Position numbers and translations under genes: made by a program
From: Selaginella moellendorffii
Taxonomy: Eukaryota; Streptophyta; Lycopodiopsida; Selaginellales; Selaginellaceae
Direction: 5' to 3'
Length of the DNA: 64,000 nucleotides
Assembly (NCBI RefSeq): GCF_000143415.4
Contig: NW_003314273.1
Span: 1,580,052-1,644,051 of the forward strand
Part shown: positions 10,888-21,534 of the stretch, piece after piece
Position numbering within the stretch: the first letter of the stretch is position 1
Layout: each line of letters begins with the position of its first letter
Notes under the pieces: generated by a model
What the model was told of the DNA's origin: nothing
What the model saw: the letters and a program-made list of their open reading frames with translations, nothing else
The model's database searches: none

Positions 10888-12030
10888 TGTAAGCCACAAA
10901 TTTTTCCTTTCCAATTTGCCAGCTTATCTCGTTTATCCGTCCAACACTACCTTGGCTTTTGCTAAGTTCTCTTGCCAAGGTTCTCGCCTATGGTACCAGC
11001 TCCTACTTGGTTTCAGCTACTCACTGCACGAGCAATGGAGTGTTAGCCATCCATCCACGGATTCCCAAATCACTCCCAATCCCCCTCCCCGGGTTAGACT
11101 GGACTTAAAGTTCGGCTACACTCCCCGCAAGAACAAGCAGCCAAGCACACCAAGCTTCCAGGTTCCTAACATCCCTTGGTACCACAAGACGTGATCATGG
11201 GACCCTCTAAATCCCAAGTCTTGAGTGCAACACTTGCTTCGGGACGCTGGGGCAAAACACCGTGGCCTAACGGCTCGGTATGGGTACCTCTACCCCCCCC
11301 ACTTCCATCTCGAAGGAAGGCCCAAGCCCCTAGGAAGGGCGACGACCAATGAGCCGCATGGTACTCAAGTGGGCACCACTCCACATGAGCCGGGAGCACC
11401 GCAATTGGTTTCCCTTTCGGGAGTGGGAGCTGCTCTTGAGTACTTCCTTGGATGGCCCCTCCGGCACCAACCAAGTCCATGCTCACTCCCACCCAAGGCC
11501 CCTCGGTCCCAGTCTCAACCTCCCCCCCCCCCCTGTGAGACGCACGCTTTGGGCTTTCACCCCTTGACCCGTATTAGTATTTGGACTTAGTCTCTGGCTC
11601 GATCTCGGCCTCGATTTCAGATCCGACTTCGGATTTGGTCTCGGACACGATCTCGGACTCGATCTCGGACCCGATCTCGGTCCCGACCTCAGACTCGACC
11701 TCGAACTCGGTCTCGGACCCGATTTCGGCTCTCGGACTCCGTCTCGAACTCGGTCTCGAACTCGGTCCCCGAGTCGGCCTCGGACTCGATTCCGGACTGT
11801 ATCTCGAACTCGGTCCCCGAGTCGGTCTTGGACTCGATCTTCGACTTGGTCCCATCCGATGAACTCTTTGTCATTTTGGTCAAGCTTTCGGGGTTCCTTT
11901 AGCCTACAACACTTCGGCAAATTGGTTCCTTACAACTCCAACACCCATAGAAGAAGTTCGATGCCCACATCGAACGTCTCTCTTTTTGATCTTACGACTT
12001 GTTGACCATGTCTCCGGGGGCATCCCCCCA
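10888..12030 (-). mobile_element. Chromovirus A2, 3' LTR, first part
   Basis: It begins at the exact A-family LTR edge (TGTAAGCC) and runs through the conserved LTR body, a C-run (11,522-11,532) and the TCGGAC-type repeat (about 11,580-11,850). It stops at CCCCA (12,026-12,030) where element B is inserted, and continues at 17,534. Without B and one TSD copy the LTR is about 1.42 kb. Confidence 0.9.
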
Positions 12031-12449
12031 TGAAAACTCCTGGGAATCTCTAAACTGGGAGGAAACGTCCACACGAGATCTTCCTAGGAGATTCAAATCT
12101 AATCTAGTCCCTAAAACTAAAACTACACTATGAGAAGCGAGCACTTACCTGCTTGTGCCAATGCAAGACAAGATTGTAGACACGAGCAAGAAGGTGCTAG
12201 TCCCACGCCTTTGATCCCTTGAAGGCGGTGGGTAAGTAAGACATTGCTGTGAAGAGCCGAAGAGATAGGTAGAATGACGATGTATTGCAATGTATTTTGT
12301 ATTAGGGATAAGTCTAAAAACATTCTAAGTCCTACTTTTATAGTCGCTACTGCTCACGTCAAGGTTAGGAATACAGTCCTAACCTTGAACCTCTCAAGTT
12401 TACTTTCCTAAGCTTGAATCCTCAAGCTTGTCTTTTTCTCCCTTCTCCA
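12031..12449 (-). repeat. Element B 3' LTR
   Basis: 419 bp, starting TGAAAACTCC and ending CTTCTCCA on the + strand. Because B is read on the minus strand, this is the 3' LTR. The adjacent interior (12,450 onward) reads GTGGGAGAG just before the LTR on the minus strand, a weak polypurine tract. Confidence 0.92.
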
Positions 12450-12724
12450 CTCTCCCACGACTGCCTTGTGCTGCGTCCCGCAGTCACTGCTCCATTGCTG
12501 CATCGTGGGTAGCTGCTCCCTCATGTGGCTCCTCCTCCTCTTCCTCCTCTTCATAAGTCTGAGCTGCTTCCTCAAAGTCTTGTGATCTGAATTTGACCAG
12601 CTTCTTCCCGAGATCAGTTGCACAAATGCCTCTTCTTGAAACTTTAAACATCCGACTTGAAACAGCCACGACTTCTCTTGGACGGCTTTCAGTTTTGCTG
12701 CTTTAGTACTTACTTCCTCTACTC

Positions 12725-15100
12725 CTACAGAGCTACAAAGGATGAAACCAGCTTGCCTCTGTCCCACCAGAACCTGAGAAACACACTTCCTCGTCTCTTC
12801 ACCAACTTCACACCAGCCACCTTCAAGTGCAAACTTTGGCCTAGGTATACGGCTCCTCTTGATGGCTGCTCCACAAGGTTCTGAACTTCTACACCTCTTT
12901 GTTGTCTAACATCTTCTTCTTTCTTCTTCACAACAGCTTTCTGCTCCAAGCCAGCTTGACCAGCTGCTGCCTGTTCCACGTCAAACTTTGGCACTGAATT
13001 TTTCTTCTGCTCCGTCTGCTCACAAAACTTCGGAAGCACCACCTCAAGTTCCTGCGTCTGAAACTCCTTTATCCACTGCAGGTCTTTGTCTTCTTCTGCT
13101 GGTTGCTCAATCTGATCAGGCTGTTCATCTTCCACCAGGTTTTGCTTCAACCTTGCTTCAGCTTGCTCTTCCACATGAAACTTTTCTTTCTGCTGAACAG
13201 GTGCCAGCTCCTCTTGGGTAAAACTTCTTGTTTCTTGATTGTTTGATTGTTTGTCGTGTTCTTTGATTGTTTTTGGATCTTGTGCTTGCAATTCAGCTTG
13301 AATTGCTTTAAGTATTTTCTTGCTTTTCTTCCATTCGGTTTCTGGGATAATTTCCAGTTCATCATCGTGATCTTGTTCTTCCAAATTATCTGGTTGTTGA
13401 TACTTGTATTGTTGTCTCGTGATTGCTCGTATTGCTGGTTCTTCATAAGTTTGTGAGTCGTCAATTTCCACCTCAACATTCCATGCTGCTGGTGGTCTTG
13501 GCCTCGGAGCTTGATTGTTTACTCCTTGGTTATTTTCGTGATTTGCATTTTGGTAAGGTTGTCGAGGACGATTATCTTGCTGCAGTGCAGGTTGCTGGTT
13601 GTAATTGTAACCTTGAGCCGGTCTTTGATTATAATTGCGATATGGTTCTTGATCATAATTGTAATTTCGTGGGGGAAGACATTGGTAGTTGTCACGAGGT
13701 CCATCATGTTGCTGATATGCATTGTAGTTTCTTCCATAGTTTCCAGAATAGTTGTTTGGTCTTTGATCTTGAGGGGGTATTCTATTGTAGTTGCGATTGT
13801 TCTGACGGTAAAAGTTTCCTCTTTGATTGTACAAATTATCATCACGTTGATAATAATTGTTATATCTTGGAGGTTGATTTCGTGGTGGTCGCGCGTTTTG
13901 ATTCCAGTTTCCTTGATATCGAAGATTGGGCTCTCGACGAGAAGTATTCTCGATTCTTGAAACTTCCATTGTATTCCTAAATCGGCAATTTTTGGCTATA
14001 TGGCCTTCTCTATCGCAAATTTGACATTTTGGAAGCTGAAATTTGCATTCCAAATATGTATGTCCTTCATTTTTACACTTTGTACACCACACTCCTTCCT
14101 TGAATTCGGTTTGTGAGATTTTCCTGATTATTTCCTTCAAATCTTGGTTTTTTGATGGTTTCTTCTTTGTTTTGATGCGGATTTCTTCCTCTTCTTCATC
14201 ATCTGAACCGTCATCGGTTTGTGAAGGTATAGCTTTTGTGAATTGCTTGAATCTCTTTTCGAATGTGAGGATTTCTTTGGAGAGTGTATCAACACTTTCA
14301 TCATCTGGATTCTCTGTTGCAGCAGCAATTGCTACCATGTTTCTATAGATTTCTTTTAGTCCTTGGATATAGGTTAAACTCTTTCCTTTATCTGTTATCA
14401 AATCCTTGCAGCGCTTTGCATGAAACTTAAATCTTCGAGTGTAATCTTGAATTCCTTCACGTGATTTTTGCTTGAAGTTTTTGATGATCTCATAGTGTTC
14501 TTCTGGAGTTCCACCGGTCTGGAATTGCTCCTTGAATTGTGTGACCTTTTCATCATGGGTCAAAGCATCATTGAGTGTATTATGCCAATTGAGTGCTTTT
14601 CCTTTAAGGGTGTATGGGAAAAGTATTTCTCGATGCATTTCCTGTTTGTTCATCTTTACAATTTGATCAAATTGTTTAAGATGCTGATTCGCATCTTCGG
14701 TTTTTCCACCAGTAAAAATGGGATAGGAAATCATGTTCCCTATGGCTGTCGCTGAGTTGATGATTGCCATTTGAAATTGTAGACTTTGTTGGTGAAGTTG
14801 TTGTTCTGGTGAGTCTGGATTGGAGTAAAACTTTGGTGCTATGTATTCGGCTTCTTCAAATGCCTCAAACTTTGGGGCGTCTTCACTATTTAGTTCTTTG
14901 TTACCTTTGGCTGAGTTGCTCGACTCGGCAACTTGAATTTCTTTATCCTCCTTGTCGTACTTCTCTAATATTGTTTCTAAAATTTGTTGCTGTTGTTGTT
15001 CTAGTTTCTCTTTTTCTATCTCTTCCTTTTTCACTTCTCGATTCTTTTGTCGAAGATCTCTTTCCCGGATCTTGATTGGGTCTGGTTTGTGTTTGTACAT
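12725..15100 (-). CDS. Element B Gag (791 aa)
   Basis: One uninterrupted 791-codon frame. The first 70 residues are highly charged and predicted coiled. Residues about 125-260 look like a retrotransposon-gag capsid region (DANQHLKQFDQIVKM, FPYTLKGKALNWHNTL, QFKEQF). Around residues 335-375 are two zinc knuckles: a degenerate CTKCKNEGHTYLEC and a canonical CQICDREGHIAKNC. An Asn/Gln/Tyr/Arg-rich disordered stretch follows (about 385-560), then an acidic Glu/Gln-rich tail. It is far longer than a usual Ty3 Gag (about 300-450 aa). The product should package B RNA. Being open over 2.4 kb, unlike neighbouring elements, supports recent activity. Confidence 0.88.
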   Translation of the reverse strand: MYKHKPDPIKIRERDLRQKNREVKKEEIEKEKLEQQQQQILETILEKYDKEDKEIQVAESSNSAKGNKELNSEDAPKFEAFEEAEYIAPKFYSNPDSPEQQLHQQSLQFQMAIINSATAIGNMISYPIFTGGKTEDANQHLKQFDQIVKMNKQEMHREILFPYTLKGKALNWHNTLNDALTHDEKVTQFKEQFQTGGTPEEHYEIIKNFKQKSREGIQDYTRRFKFHAKRCKDLITDKGKSLTYIQGLKEIYRNMVAIAAATENPDDESVDTLSKEILTFEKRFKQFTKAIPSQTDDGSDDEEEEEIRIKTKKKPSKNQDLKEIIRKISQTEFKEGVWCTKCKNEGHTYLECKFQLPKCQICDREGHIAKNCRFRNTMEVSRIENTSRREPNLRYQGNWNQNARPPRNQPPRYNNYYQRDDNLYNQRGNFYRQNNRNYNRIPPQDQRPNNYSGNYGRNYNAYQQHDGPRDNYQCLPPRNYNYDQEPYRNYNQRPAQGYNYNQQPALQQDNRPRQPYQNANHENNQGVNNQAPRPRPPAAWNVEVEIDDSQTYEEPAIRAITRQQYKYQQPDNLEEQDHDDELEIIPETEWKKSKKILKAIQAELQAQDPKTIKEHDKQSNNQETRSFTQEELAPVQQKEKFHVEEQAEARLKQNLVEDEQPDQIEQPAEEDKDLQWIKEFQTQELEVVLPKFCEQTEQKKNSVPKFDVEQAAAGQAGLEQKAVVKKKEEDVRQQRGVEVQNLVEQPSRGAVYLGQSLHLKVAGVKLVKRRGSVFLRFWWDRGKLVSSFVAL

Positions 15101-15338
15101 TCAGTTTGCTGAGTCTTCTCAACTTGAATGTTGAGGTAAGTTTCCTGAATTTATGTTTTGCCTAAGTTGTCTAGAGTCAAATGTTGTTCTTCATAGATTG
15201 CAAAGTCAAGCTCTTACGTCTTGAGTCTTCTGCAAGTTTGGTTTTGTTGCGAAGTCAAGCTCTTGTGTCTTGAGTCTTCAATCGAGTTTTTCTTTCTCGA
15301 TTCTTCCCGAGTTTCTTCTCGAGGTCACTTTCCTGAGT

Positions 15339-16085
15339 CTAGCTTAGGAAAGGTCTTGTATTTGAAAAATCTGGTGGTGTAAGTAAGTACGATTTTATTT
15401 GTGGAAGGAGGTTGGTTGTGTCATATATTAATCGATGTAGCTGTTCGCTAGTGATATTTGGTGCTGCTCTCCAAGTTTGGGATCGAGCAGGTATGCAAAC
15501 GATTGCAACTCTCTTTAGGAGTCCAATCTGATCTAAATTCTTGAACAATTGTTTTGGTCTTTTACAATATGTTGGTCGTACTAGAATGCGAGCTCTCACT
15601 ATGAGCATTTGTGTTTCCCAGTCGATAGTAATATTTGAAAATGCTAAATACAGCAGTGGTTGTATTTTTAATGTTTTCACTTCTCCTTCTCCGATTGATA
15701 CGGGTTTCCAATTTCGTGATTCCTATATGTTTTTCTTCTCAAATGGTGTCCACACGTCAAGGTATGGATTCCAACAAATTTTTGTTGCTTTAAGCCTATG
15801 CGTGCGCGGATCTATCCAGCGCTCTTTTGCCCACAGTCCTTCCTTTATCTTGAGGTCAGTAAGCTCATGTATTGCGCTTCCAATCGGTGTAATAAATCCT
15901 CTTACAAATTGCTGTCCAAGTATTTCCTGTATTTCTCTAAGCAGGAACCTTGGAATTTCTTCGTAAATTCGAGTGACAGCATCCCAAGTATGCCACTCAA
16001 CTTCTTCCTTGAGACAAATAAATTCTTGATCAATGTACACGAAAGATCTCCACGAGAGCTCGAGGATGATTCTCCACGTATACAA
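15339..16085 (-). pseudogene. Element B upstream ORF, one internal TAG
   Basis: Two minus-strand frames (16,085-15,723 and 15,722-15,339) are in the same phase and separated by a single TAG at 15,723-15,725. Read through, they give about 248 residues with mixed alpha/beta character (WHTWDAVTRIYEEIPRFLL; SNITIDWETQMLIVRARIL). I do not recognise the family. It lies between the 5' LTR and gag, an unusual place for a coding region in an LTR element. Confidence 0.5.
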
Positions 16086-16365
16086 TTCTTGTTTATCTTG
16101 TTTTCCTATAAACTGTGCGCCGTGTATGATAGCGCCATTGCAAATTGGTGTATAGTTCTCCTTGTCTAATGTGTTGTGAACTAAATTAAAGATTCATTCC
16201 TGAATCTCAGATGGCAGCTGCTTGATGGCTTCTAAAAAGTTTTGAGAGTCTTGCATCTATCGAGGGATTTCCTCATCTCGCTGGTCTCTCGTGCAAGCCC
16301 AAAATTTCCATTTTGCGTCATTGTTATCGCTCTCCTCATGTGGGCTACAAAATTTTGGTGATTGT

Positions 16366-16731
16366 TCATTCTCTTTTATCATTCCTCCCCTTTGGTTCTT
16401 TCAATTTGCTGGACAAATTGTGTAATAGTCGCAAGACTGTTTCTTTGAATTCTTGAAAGCAACTAGTGCTCTGTTTTTCTTCTTTTTCTAAACTATTGTC
16501 ACTCTTTTTGGTGTCATTTTTGTGGGCTATTTCTTCTCGTTTCTTTCTCTCTTCTGTTGCGGCAATGTCATCCCTGATTCGCAGTCTTGCTTTTGCTTGT
16601 TTGCAAGTGTTGCATCGCCATTTTGGATAGCATTGCTTGTATGGTTTAGCACAATTTCTAAATCCACATAAAAGGCAGTCCTCGTATCTTGTACAGCTTG
16701 TATCTCCAAATGGGCAGTCAGGCTTTTTCAT
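16366..16731 (-). CDS. Element B Cys-rich upstream ORF (121 aa)
   Basis: It encodes a small protein with eight cysteines in its first 42 residues (CPFGDTSC, CLLCGFRNC, C, CNTC), so probably a zinc-binding module, followed by a basic and then acidic helical tail. No family recognised. It is the first ORF after the 5' LTR on the minus strand. Whether it is translated is unknown. Confidence 0.45.
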   Translation of the reverse strand: MKKPDCPFGDTSCTRYEDCLLCGFRNCAKPYKQCYPKWRCNTCKQAKARLRIRDDIAATEERKKREEIAHKNDTKKSDNSLEKEEKQSTSCFQEFKETVLRLLHNLSSKLKEPKGRNDKRE

Positions 16732-17109
16732 TCTTCCTCCATCGCCAGCTGCTAGAATTTTTCCTTGGTCGTTTCCTTATCGCAGATCCTTGGAATATTT
16801 GCTTTCTTCAACCTCTCGCCAAAAACAGTTACGCATATGCTCCAAGTTTTCCACGACTTGGGTGGCTTCAATCTTCAAGTGTTCTTCATCTTTTGGTCTT
16901 ACGCTCCATTTTTTTGTTCATTCCTTCATGCTCTTCCACCGTTTTTGTTTTACGGTCTTGTTTTTCTTGATTTTTGGGGCTTTTTCTTCCTATGCCATTT
17001 TCTTGTGCGTCTTTGGACCGTTTTCCTTGAAGTTTTGGGGGAAATGAGCGTCTTGGTCTGCTCTATTCCATGAGCTCTTCACGTCGTCTCATCCCACCGT
17101 GGTCGCCAG

Positions 17110-17528
17110 TGAAAACTCCTGGGAATCTCTAAACTGGGAGGAAACGTCCACACAAGATCTTCCTAGGAGATTCAAATCTAATCTAGTCCCTAAAACTAAA
17201 ACTACACTATGAGAAGCGAGCACTTACCTGCTTGTGCCAATGCAAGACGAGATTGTAGACACGAGCAAGAAGGTGCTAGTCCCACGCCTTTGATCCCTTG
17301 AAGGCGGTGGGTAAGTAAGACATTGCTGTGAAGAGCCGAAGAGATAGGTAGAATGACGATGTATTGCAATGTATTTTGTATTAGGGATAAGTCTAAAAAC
17401 ATTCTAAGTCCTACTTTTATAGTCGCTACTGCTCACGTCAAGGTTAGGAATACAGTCCTAACCTTGAACCTCTCAAGTTTACTTTCCTAAGCTTGAATCC
17501 TCAAGCTTGTCTTTTTCTCCCTTCTCCA
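17110..17528 (-). repeat. Element B 5' LTR and adjoining primer site
   Basis: 419 bp, two differences from the 12,031-12,449 copy (12,076 G versus A; 12,158 A versus G at the equivalent places). On the minus strand the base after the LTR is C, followed by TGGCGACCACGGTGGGATG, a plausible tRNA primer-binding site because it starts TGG. I cannot name the tRNA with confidence; it is not the iMet site used by families A and D. Confidence 0.88.
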
Positions 17529-17809
17529 CCCCACTTAGCGGTGTGCATAAGTTAGCCTCCCCGGCCAAGAGCCCATGACAACGGAATATAGGTGTCCCTA
17601 TACTCCTCACCTCACCATGCCCTAGTATGGGATCGGGACTTGAACCCAGCCTTGCTTTACTAGGGGGTTGGGACTCGAACCCAACCTCCATAGAATACGT
17701 CTACAGATTCGACATCCCCGCAGGGAGTCGGGCGTAGCTCCCTACGCCTGGTTGACCTAGCTAACCCATGCTAATTAGCTTACCTTTGGCGCGCCTTCGG
17801 GTCCCAACA
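17529..17809 (-). mobile_element. Chromovirus A2, 3' LTR, second part
   Basis: Resumes the A2 LTR after element B, starting with the second TSD copy CCCCA (17,529-17,533), and ends GTCCCAACA at 17,809. It matches 23,340-23,623 and 300-583 closely. Confidence 0.9.
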
Positions 17810-17843
17810 TATGCCACTTGCTCAACTTTGCAAATTGATATTT

Positions 17844-18680
17844 TTAATTGAACTTTGCATAAGTACATAGAGTTCTGTCTTGCAGAAATTCCTCCACTAC
17901 ATCTCGCGCGTTCGCCAGGTTCTCCTCCGGTTCCCATGTTGCTTCGCAGTGTGGAAATCCTTTCCACTTCACATGGAACTCTCTCACCTCGCGTCCTTGT
18001 CGCTTGCTCTTGTGCCCATTGAGGATGGCCTCGACTTCGTATTCCTCTTCCCCTTGGATAACCTTAGGTAAAGGTCTTATTTGGTCCTTGCGAAGCGGAT
18101 CCTCAAAGTACGGCTTGAGCAAGTTCACATGGAACACTGGGTGCATCTTCCCCATCTCTCGAGGAAGTCGGAGTCGGTAAGCCACTTTACCGGTTCGTGC
18201 CTCAATCTCGTAAAGCCTCGCGAACCTGCTTAAGGAACTCAAGATCAATTCATTTACAGGAATACATGCATTTTTACCTTTGGGTCAACTTCCGACTGAT
18301 CCCACTTGGTAGCCTGAGGTTCTTGGTGTTCAGCCACACCTTCTCCCCGGCTTGGAACTCTACATCCCGGCGCTTTAGGTTTGCGTACTTGGTTTGCCTT
18401 TGTTGAGCCCATTCCAAGGAATCCCTCACTAGATTCCAAATGTTAAGTCTTTCCGCCGTGAATGCCTCCACTACGGGTAGCTCTCCATGATACTCGGCCA
18501 CGCCGAGTTCCACAGGACCTTCAATAGCTCGCCCATTGATGACTTCCCATGGACTCACCCCGATACTCGAATGTGGTGAGTTGTTATAACACATTTCCGC
18601 AAGTCCCAAATGACTTACCTAATCGATCTGGTCTCCCGAAACATAGCATCGCAAATAATCCTCCAGCTGCCTATTCACCC
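17844..18680 (-). pseudogene. A2 integrase C-terminus with chromodomain
   Basis: The 18,248-17,844 frame ends with a typical chromodomain: EYEVEAILNGHKSKRQG, then REFHVKWKGFPHCEATWEPEENL and a terminal helix. It is preceded by a GPY/F-like tail (VAYRLRLPREMGKMHPVFHVNLLKPYFE). The 18,609-18,254 frame gives the segment before it (EMCYNNSPHSSIGVSPWEVING). Chromodomains on chromovirus integrases recognise modified histone tails and direct insertion into heterochromatin, which fits the dense nesting here. The two frames are out of phase, so the gene is broken. Confidence 0.88.
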
Positions 18681-18728
18681 TTTCCGTTTGTCCGTCTGTC
18701 AAGAAATGTTAGTGCCATCAAACTTGAC

Positions 18729-20021
18729 TTAATACCCCATACCTGTCTGTGGGTGATAGGCTGTGCTGAATTTCAACTTGGTGCGATACTGTTCCAGGAG
18801 AGTCCTCCAGAACCTACTAGTGAAGATCTTATCTCGATCTGAGATAATCTCTTCTGGCCTTCCCCGCACTCGAACCACTTGTTCGAAGAACAGCTTCGCC
18901 ACACCTTCCGCATCCACTTCCATTGTGGTGGGTATGAAATGTGCCATTTTCGAAAATCGGTCCACCACCATGAATATCGCATCAAACCCCTCGCTTGGGG
19001 GGAGTCCCGTGATGAAGTCCATCGTAAGACATTTCCACGGACGATCTGGAATTGGGATGCTTTGCAACAAGCCCCCACTAGCCTTAGTCACGGCTTTGAC
19101 CTGCTGACATGTTGGACATGTCTTTACATAGTCTTGGACGTCCTTAGCCATATCTGGCCAGTGGTACTTCCTCTTAAATAAGCCCATCGTCTTGCTCACT
19201 CCGCCGTCTCCCGCAAGAGGTCCGTCATGACACTCTTCTAAGGCTACCTTCCTTAGTTCCCCTTCTGGAACATACACCATCATTTGCTTGTAATAGATGA
19301 GTCCGTTGCATTCCGCATAGCCCGTTTTCTCTTCCGTTGGCAGCTCACCTCTCTGGTGAGCTTTCCGTGCCTCCAGATTTCTCAGCAACACTTCTTGTGC
19401 TAGACCATCGTTCTCATATGCTGTCCGCACATTGTCCCAGAAGGTTGCTATTGCGCTGGATATCGCCAACCTCAAGCTCGCTTTTTGACTTATCGCATCC
19501 GCAACGATGTTGCTCTTCCCAGGCTTGTACAGAATCTCGCAATCAAACTCGGCCAAGGCATTGGCCCACCGACCTTGTTTCCCTCTCAGGTTGGGCTGTG
19601 ACAAGAAGTGTTTCGTTGCCACATTGTCCGTGTAAACCTTGAAGTGTCTCCCAAGGTAGTGTCGCCACTCCTTGAGCGCCTTGACCACCGCAAACAATTC
19701 CTTCTCGTGGGCAGGCCACTTCCGTTGAGCCTTGTCCAACTTCTTCGAGAAGAACGCTACTGGATGGTTGTCTTGCTTCAAAACTGCGCCCAATGCAAAG
19801 TCTGAAGCATCCGTTTCTACCTCGAAGTCCTTACCAAAGTCTGGTAATGCCAACACCGGAGCCTTCCTCAACTTCCCTTTGAGGTGGACGAATGCCGCCT
19901 CGCATTCCGCTGTCCATACCATCTTCCCTTTTCCTGTTTGGTCCGTTAAGGGCAGGGCTACTCTCAAATAGTGTCTGATAAACTTTCGGTAGTAGTTGCA
20001 TAGCCCCAAGAACGCCCTCAA
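18729..20021 (-). pseudogene. A2 RNase H and integrase, 430-aa open stretch
   Basis: It begins in the RT thumb (FLGLCNYYRKFIRHY), then Ty3-type RNase H (FEVETDASDFALGAVLKQ; HEKELFAVVKALKEWRHYL; VYTDNVATKHFL; GKSNIVADAISQKA) and the integrase zinc and core regions (YVKTCPTCQQVK; MDFITGLPPSEGFD; IISDRDKIFTSRFW; AYHPQTG). It stops before the core's last acidic motif, where a frame break precedes the 18.6-kb segment. This is the best-preserved integrase of the family here and gives the uninterrupted site for element E (about 19,153-19,172). Confidence 0.9.
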
Positions 20022-20045
20022 CTCATGTACATTCGATGGTCGCTC

Positions 20046-20735
20046 CTATTCCTGGATTGGTTGGACCTTCTCCGGGTCCACCTTGAGCCCGTCTTGGCCC
20101 ACCACATGCCCGAGAAACTTTACCTCTTGTTGAGCAAAGTCACATTTGCTCTCTTTAGCATACAGTTTGTGTTCCCTTAGTTTCTCAAACACCTTCGCCA
20201 AATGTTCGGCATGCTCCTCTAGTGTCTCGCTATAGATCAGGATGTCGTCGATATAGACGACCACGAAGTGATCCAGATAGGGTACAAAGATGTGGTTCAT
20301 CAACGCCGAAAACGTTGCCGGCGCATTGCATAGCCCAAAGGGCATCACCAGAAACTCAAAGCTCCCATACCTCATTCAACAGGTTGTCTTCTCGACATTT
20401 TCCTCAGCTACCCTGATCTGGTAGTATCCTGACCTTAGGTCAATCCTCGAGAAGTATTTTGCCTTTCCCAACCTATCGAACAGGTCCTCAATCCTTGGCA
20501 AAGGGTACTTGTTCTTCTTTGTATATTTGTTGAGCAACTAGTAATCTATGCACATGTGCATAGATCCATATTTCTTTTTCACAAATAACACCGGCGCCCC
20601 ATACGGCGACTTGCTCAACCTAAAATACCCTTTGTCCACCAACTCCTCTAGTTGGCACTTGAGCTCCTTAAGTTCTTTTTCGTTCAAAACGATAGGGGGG
20701 ACAAACCACCGCCTCAGCACCCTCAACCAACTCAA
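20046..20735 (-). pseudogene. A2 reverse transcriptase with C-to-T stop
   Basis: The RT palm includes [17 protein letters not shown] and an intact catalytic [10 protein letters not shown]. The frame is cut at 20,376-20,378 by TGA where A3 reads CGA (Arg), a CpG transition. A second stop lies near 20,540 (TAG where A3 has CGA in the DYRLL motif). Upstream to 20,735 the N-terminal fingers are readable but frameshifted (20,690s). Inactive. Confidence 0.88.
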
Positions 20736-21534
20736 TCTTATGTTCTATCAGTCATGCGGGGGGCAATCCCGCCGGTAACTCCTCTGGCATGGTATCCTGG
20801 AATTAGTCCAACACCCGTCGGATCACTAAAGGTACTTCTTCCGTTCCTGTCTTTTTGTCACTCTTCACCGAGAGTAAGCACAAAAATGCTGCCTTAGTTC
20901 CTTTAGTGAGTTGTCCTCTCGTGGACACCAGGTTTAAGAAGGATTCTTTGGCCTTGCTTTGCCGTTCCTTTAGATACTACGCCTCCACCCTAGATCTTCT
21001 TCCTTGGGCATTCGCTAGTACCACAAGGTTCCTACCTTGTCCATGCAGGGCTACCACGAACCGATTGAACCAATCCATTCCGAAGATCACGTCAAATCTC
21101 GCCATATCCAACACGGTGAAATCCATGTCTACTTTCCATGTCCCTACTTCGACTCTCGCTTGTCGAAGTACCTCATCGGTGCTTTGGCTACCTTGAACAA
21201 ACTCTATAGTCCTTGGTTTGCCTAGCCGCTACACCGTTAGTCCGGCTTGCTGGACTATGTCTGCAGCCACAAAATTATCTGAAGCACCCGTGTCAATAAG
21301 GATCTTAACAAAGCTACCTCCGAGCTTCCCTCGGAGGGCTAGTAGATGTCGCGAACGACTCTCTACCAAAGTTTCTCGTGTAATGAGTAACTTTGAGTTA
21401 GGGACTGGATCACATACCTCAGTTTGGACTTCACCCGACTTGATGGCCATATTGGCTCTTGCCTTCTTTGGGTAGGGACATTCCCTCGAAAAGTGTCCCG
21501 CTTCACCGCAGTTGTAGCATACGTTGTTTCCCAC
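20736..21534 (-). pseudogene. A2 protease and gag zinc knuckle
   Basis: The 21,534-21,229 frame contains the gag CCHC knuckle ([14 protein letters not shown]) and the aspartic protease motif [17 protein letters not shown]. Between 21,228 and 20,736 the remaining protease and linker are present with a stop and shifts compared with A3. Confidence 0.85.

Larger units (their letters stand above)
12031..17528 (-). mobile_element. Element B: complete gag-only LTR retrotransposon
   Basis: This is a 5.5-kb insertion in the A2 3' LTR, with a 5-bp TSD CCCCA (12,026-12,030 and 17,529-17,533) and TG...CA ends. Its LTRs are both 419 bp (12,031-12,449 and 17,110-17,528) and I find only two mismatches between them, so it is a recent insertion. 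The interior codes on the minus strand for a large gag and two or three smaller frames. I find no protease, RT, RNase H or integrase motif anywhere in the 4.66-kb interior. It must be moved by enzymes from another element. Confidence 0.93.

Noticed and set aside
11574-11920. Long Ser/Asp- or Arg/Glu-rich ORFs on both strands (also 22,880-23,200, 40,080-40,400, 42,230-42,800, 62,800-63,080)
   Set aside because: They are translations of the TCGGAC-type LTR microsatellite, open in several frames because of composition.
12123-12323. 66-aa ORF present twice (also 17,202-17,402)
   Set aside because: It lies inside both LTRs of element B and is not a separate gene.
13247-13980. + strand hydrophobic ORFs
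   Set aside because: Antisense shadows of the Asn/Tyr/Gln-rich part of element B Gag.
18763-19107. 114-aa + strand ORF repeated at 24,574-24,918
   Set aside because: Antisense of the conserved integrase core in A2 and A3.
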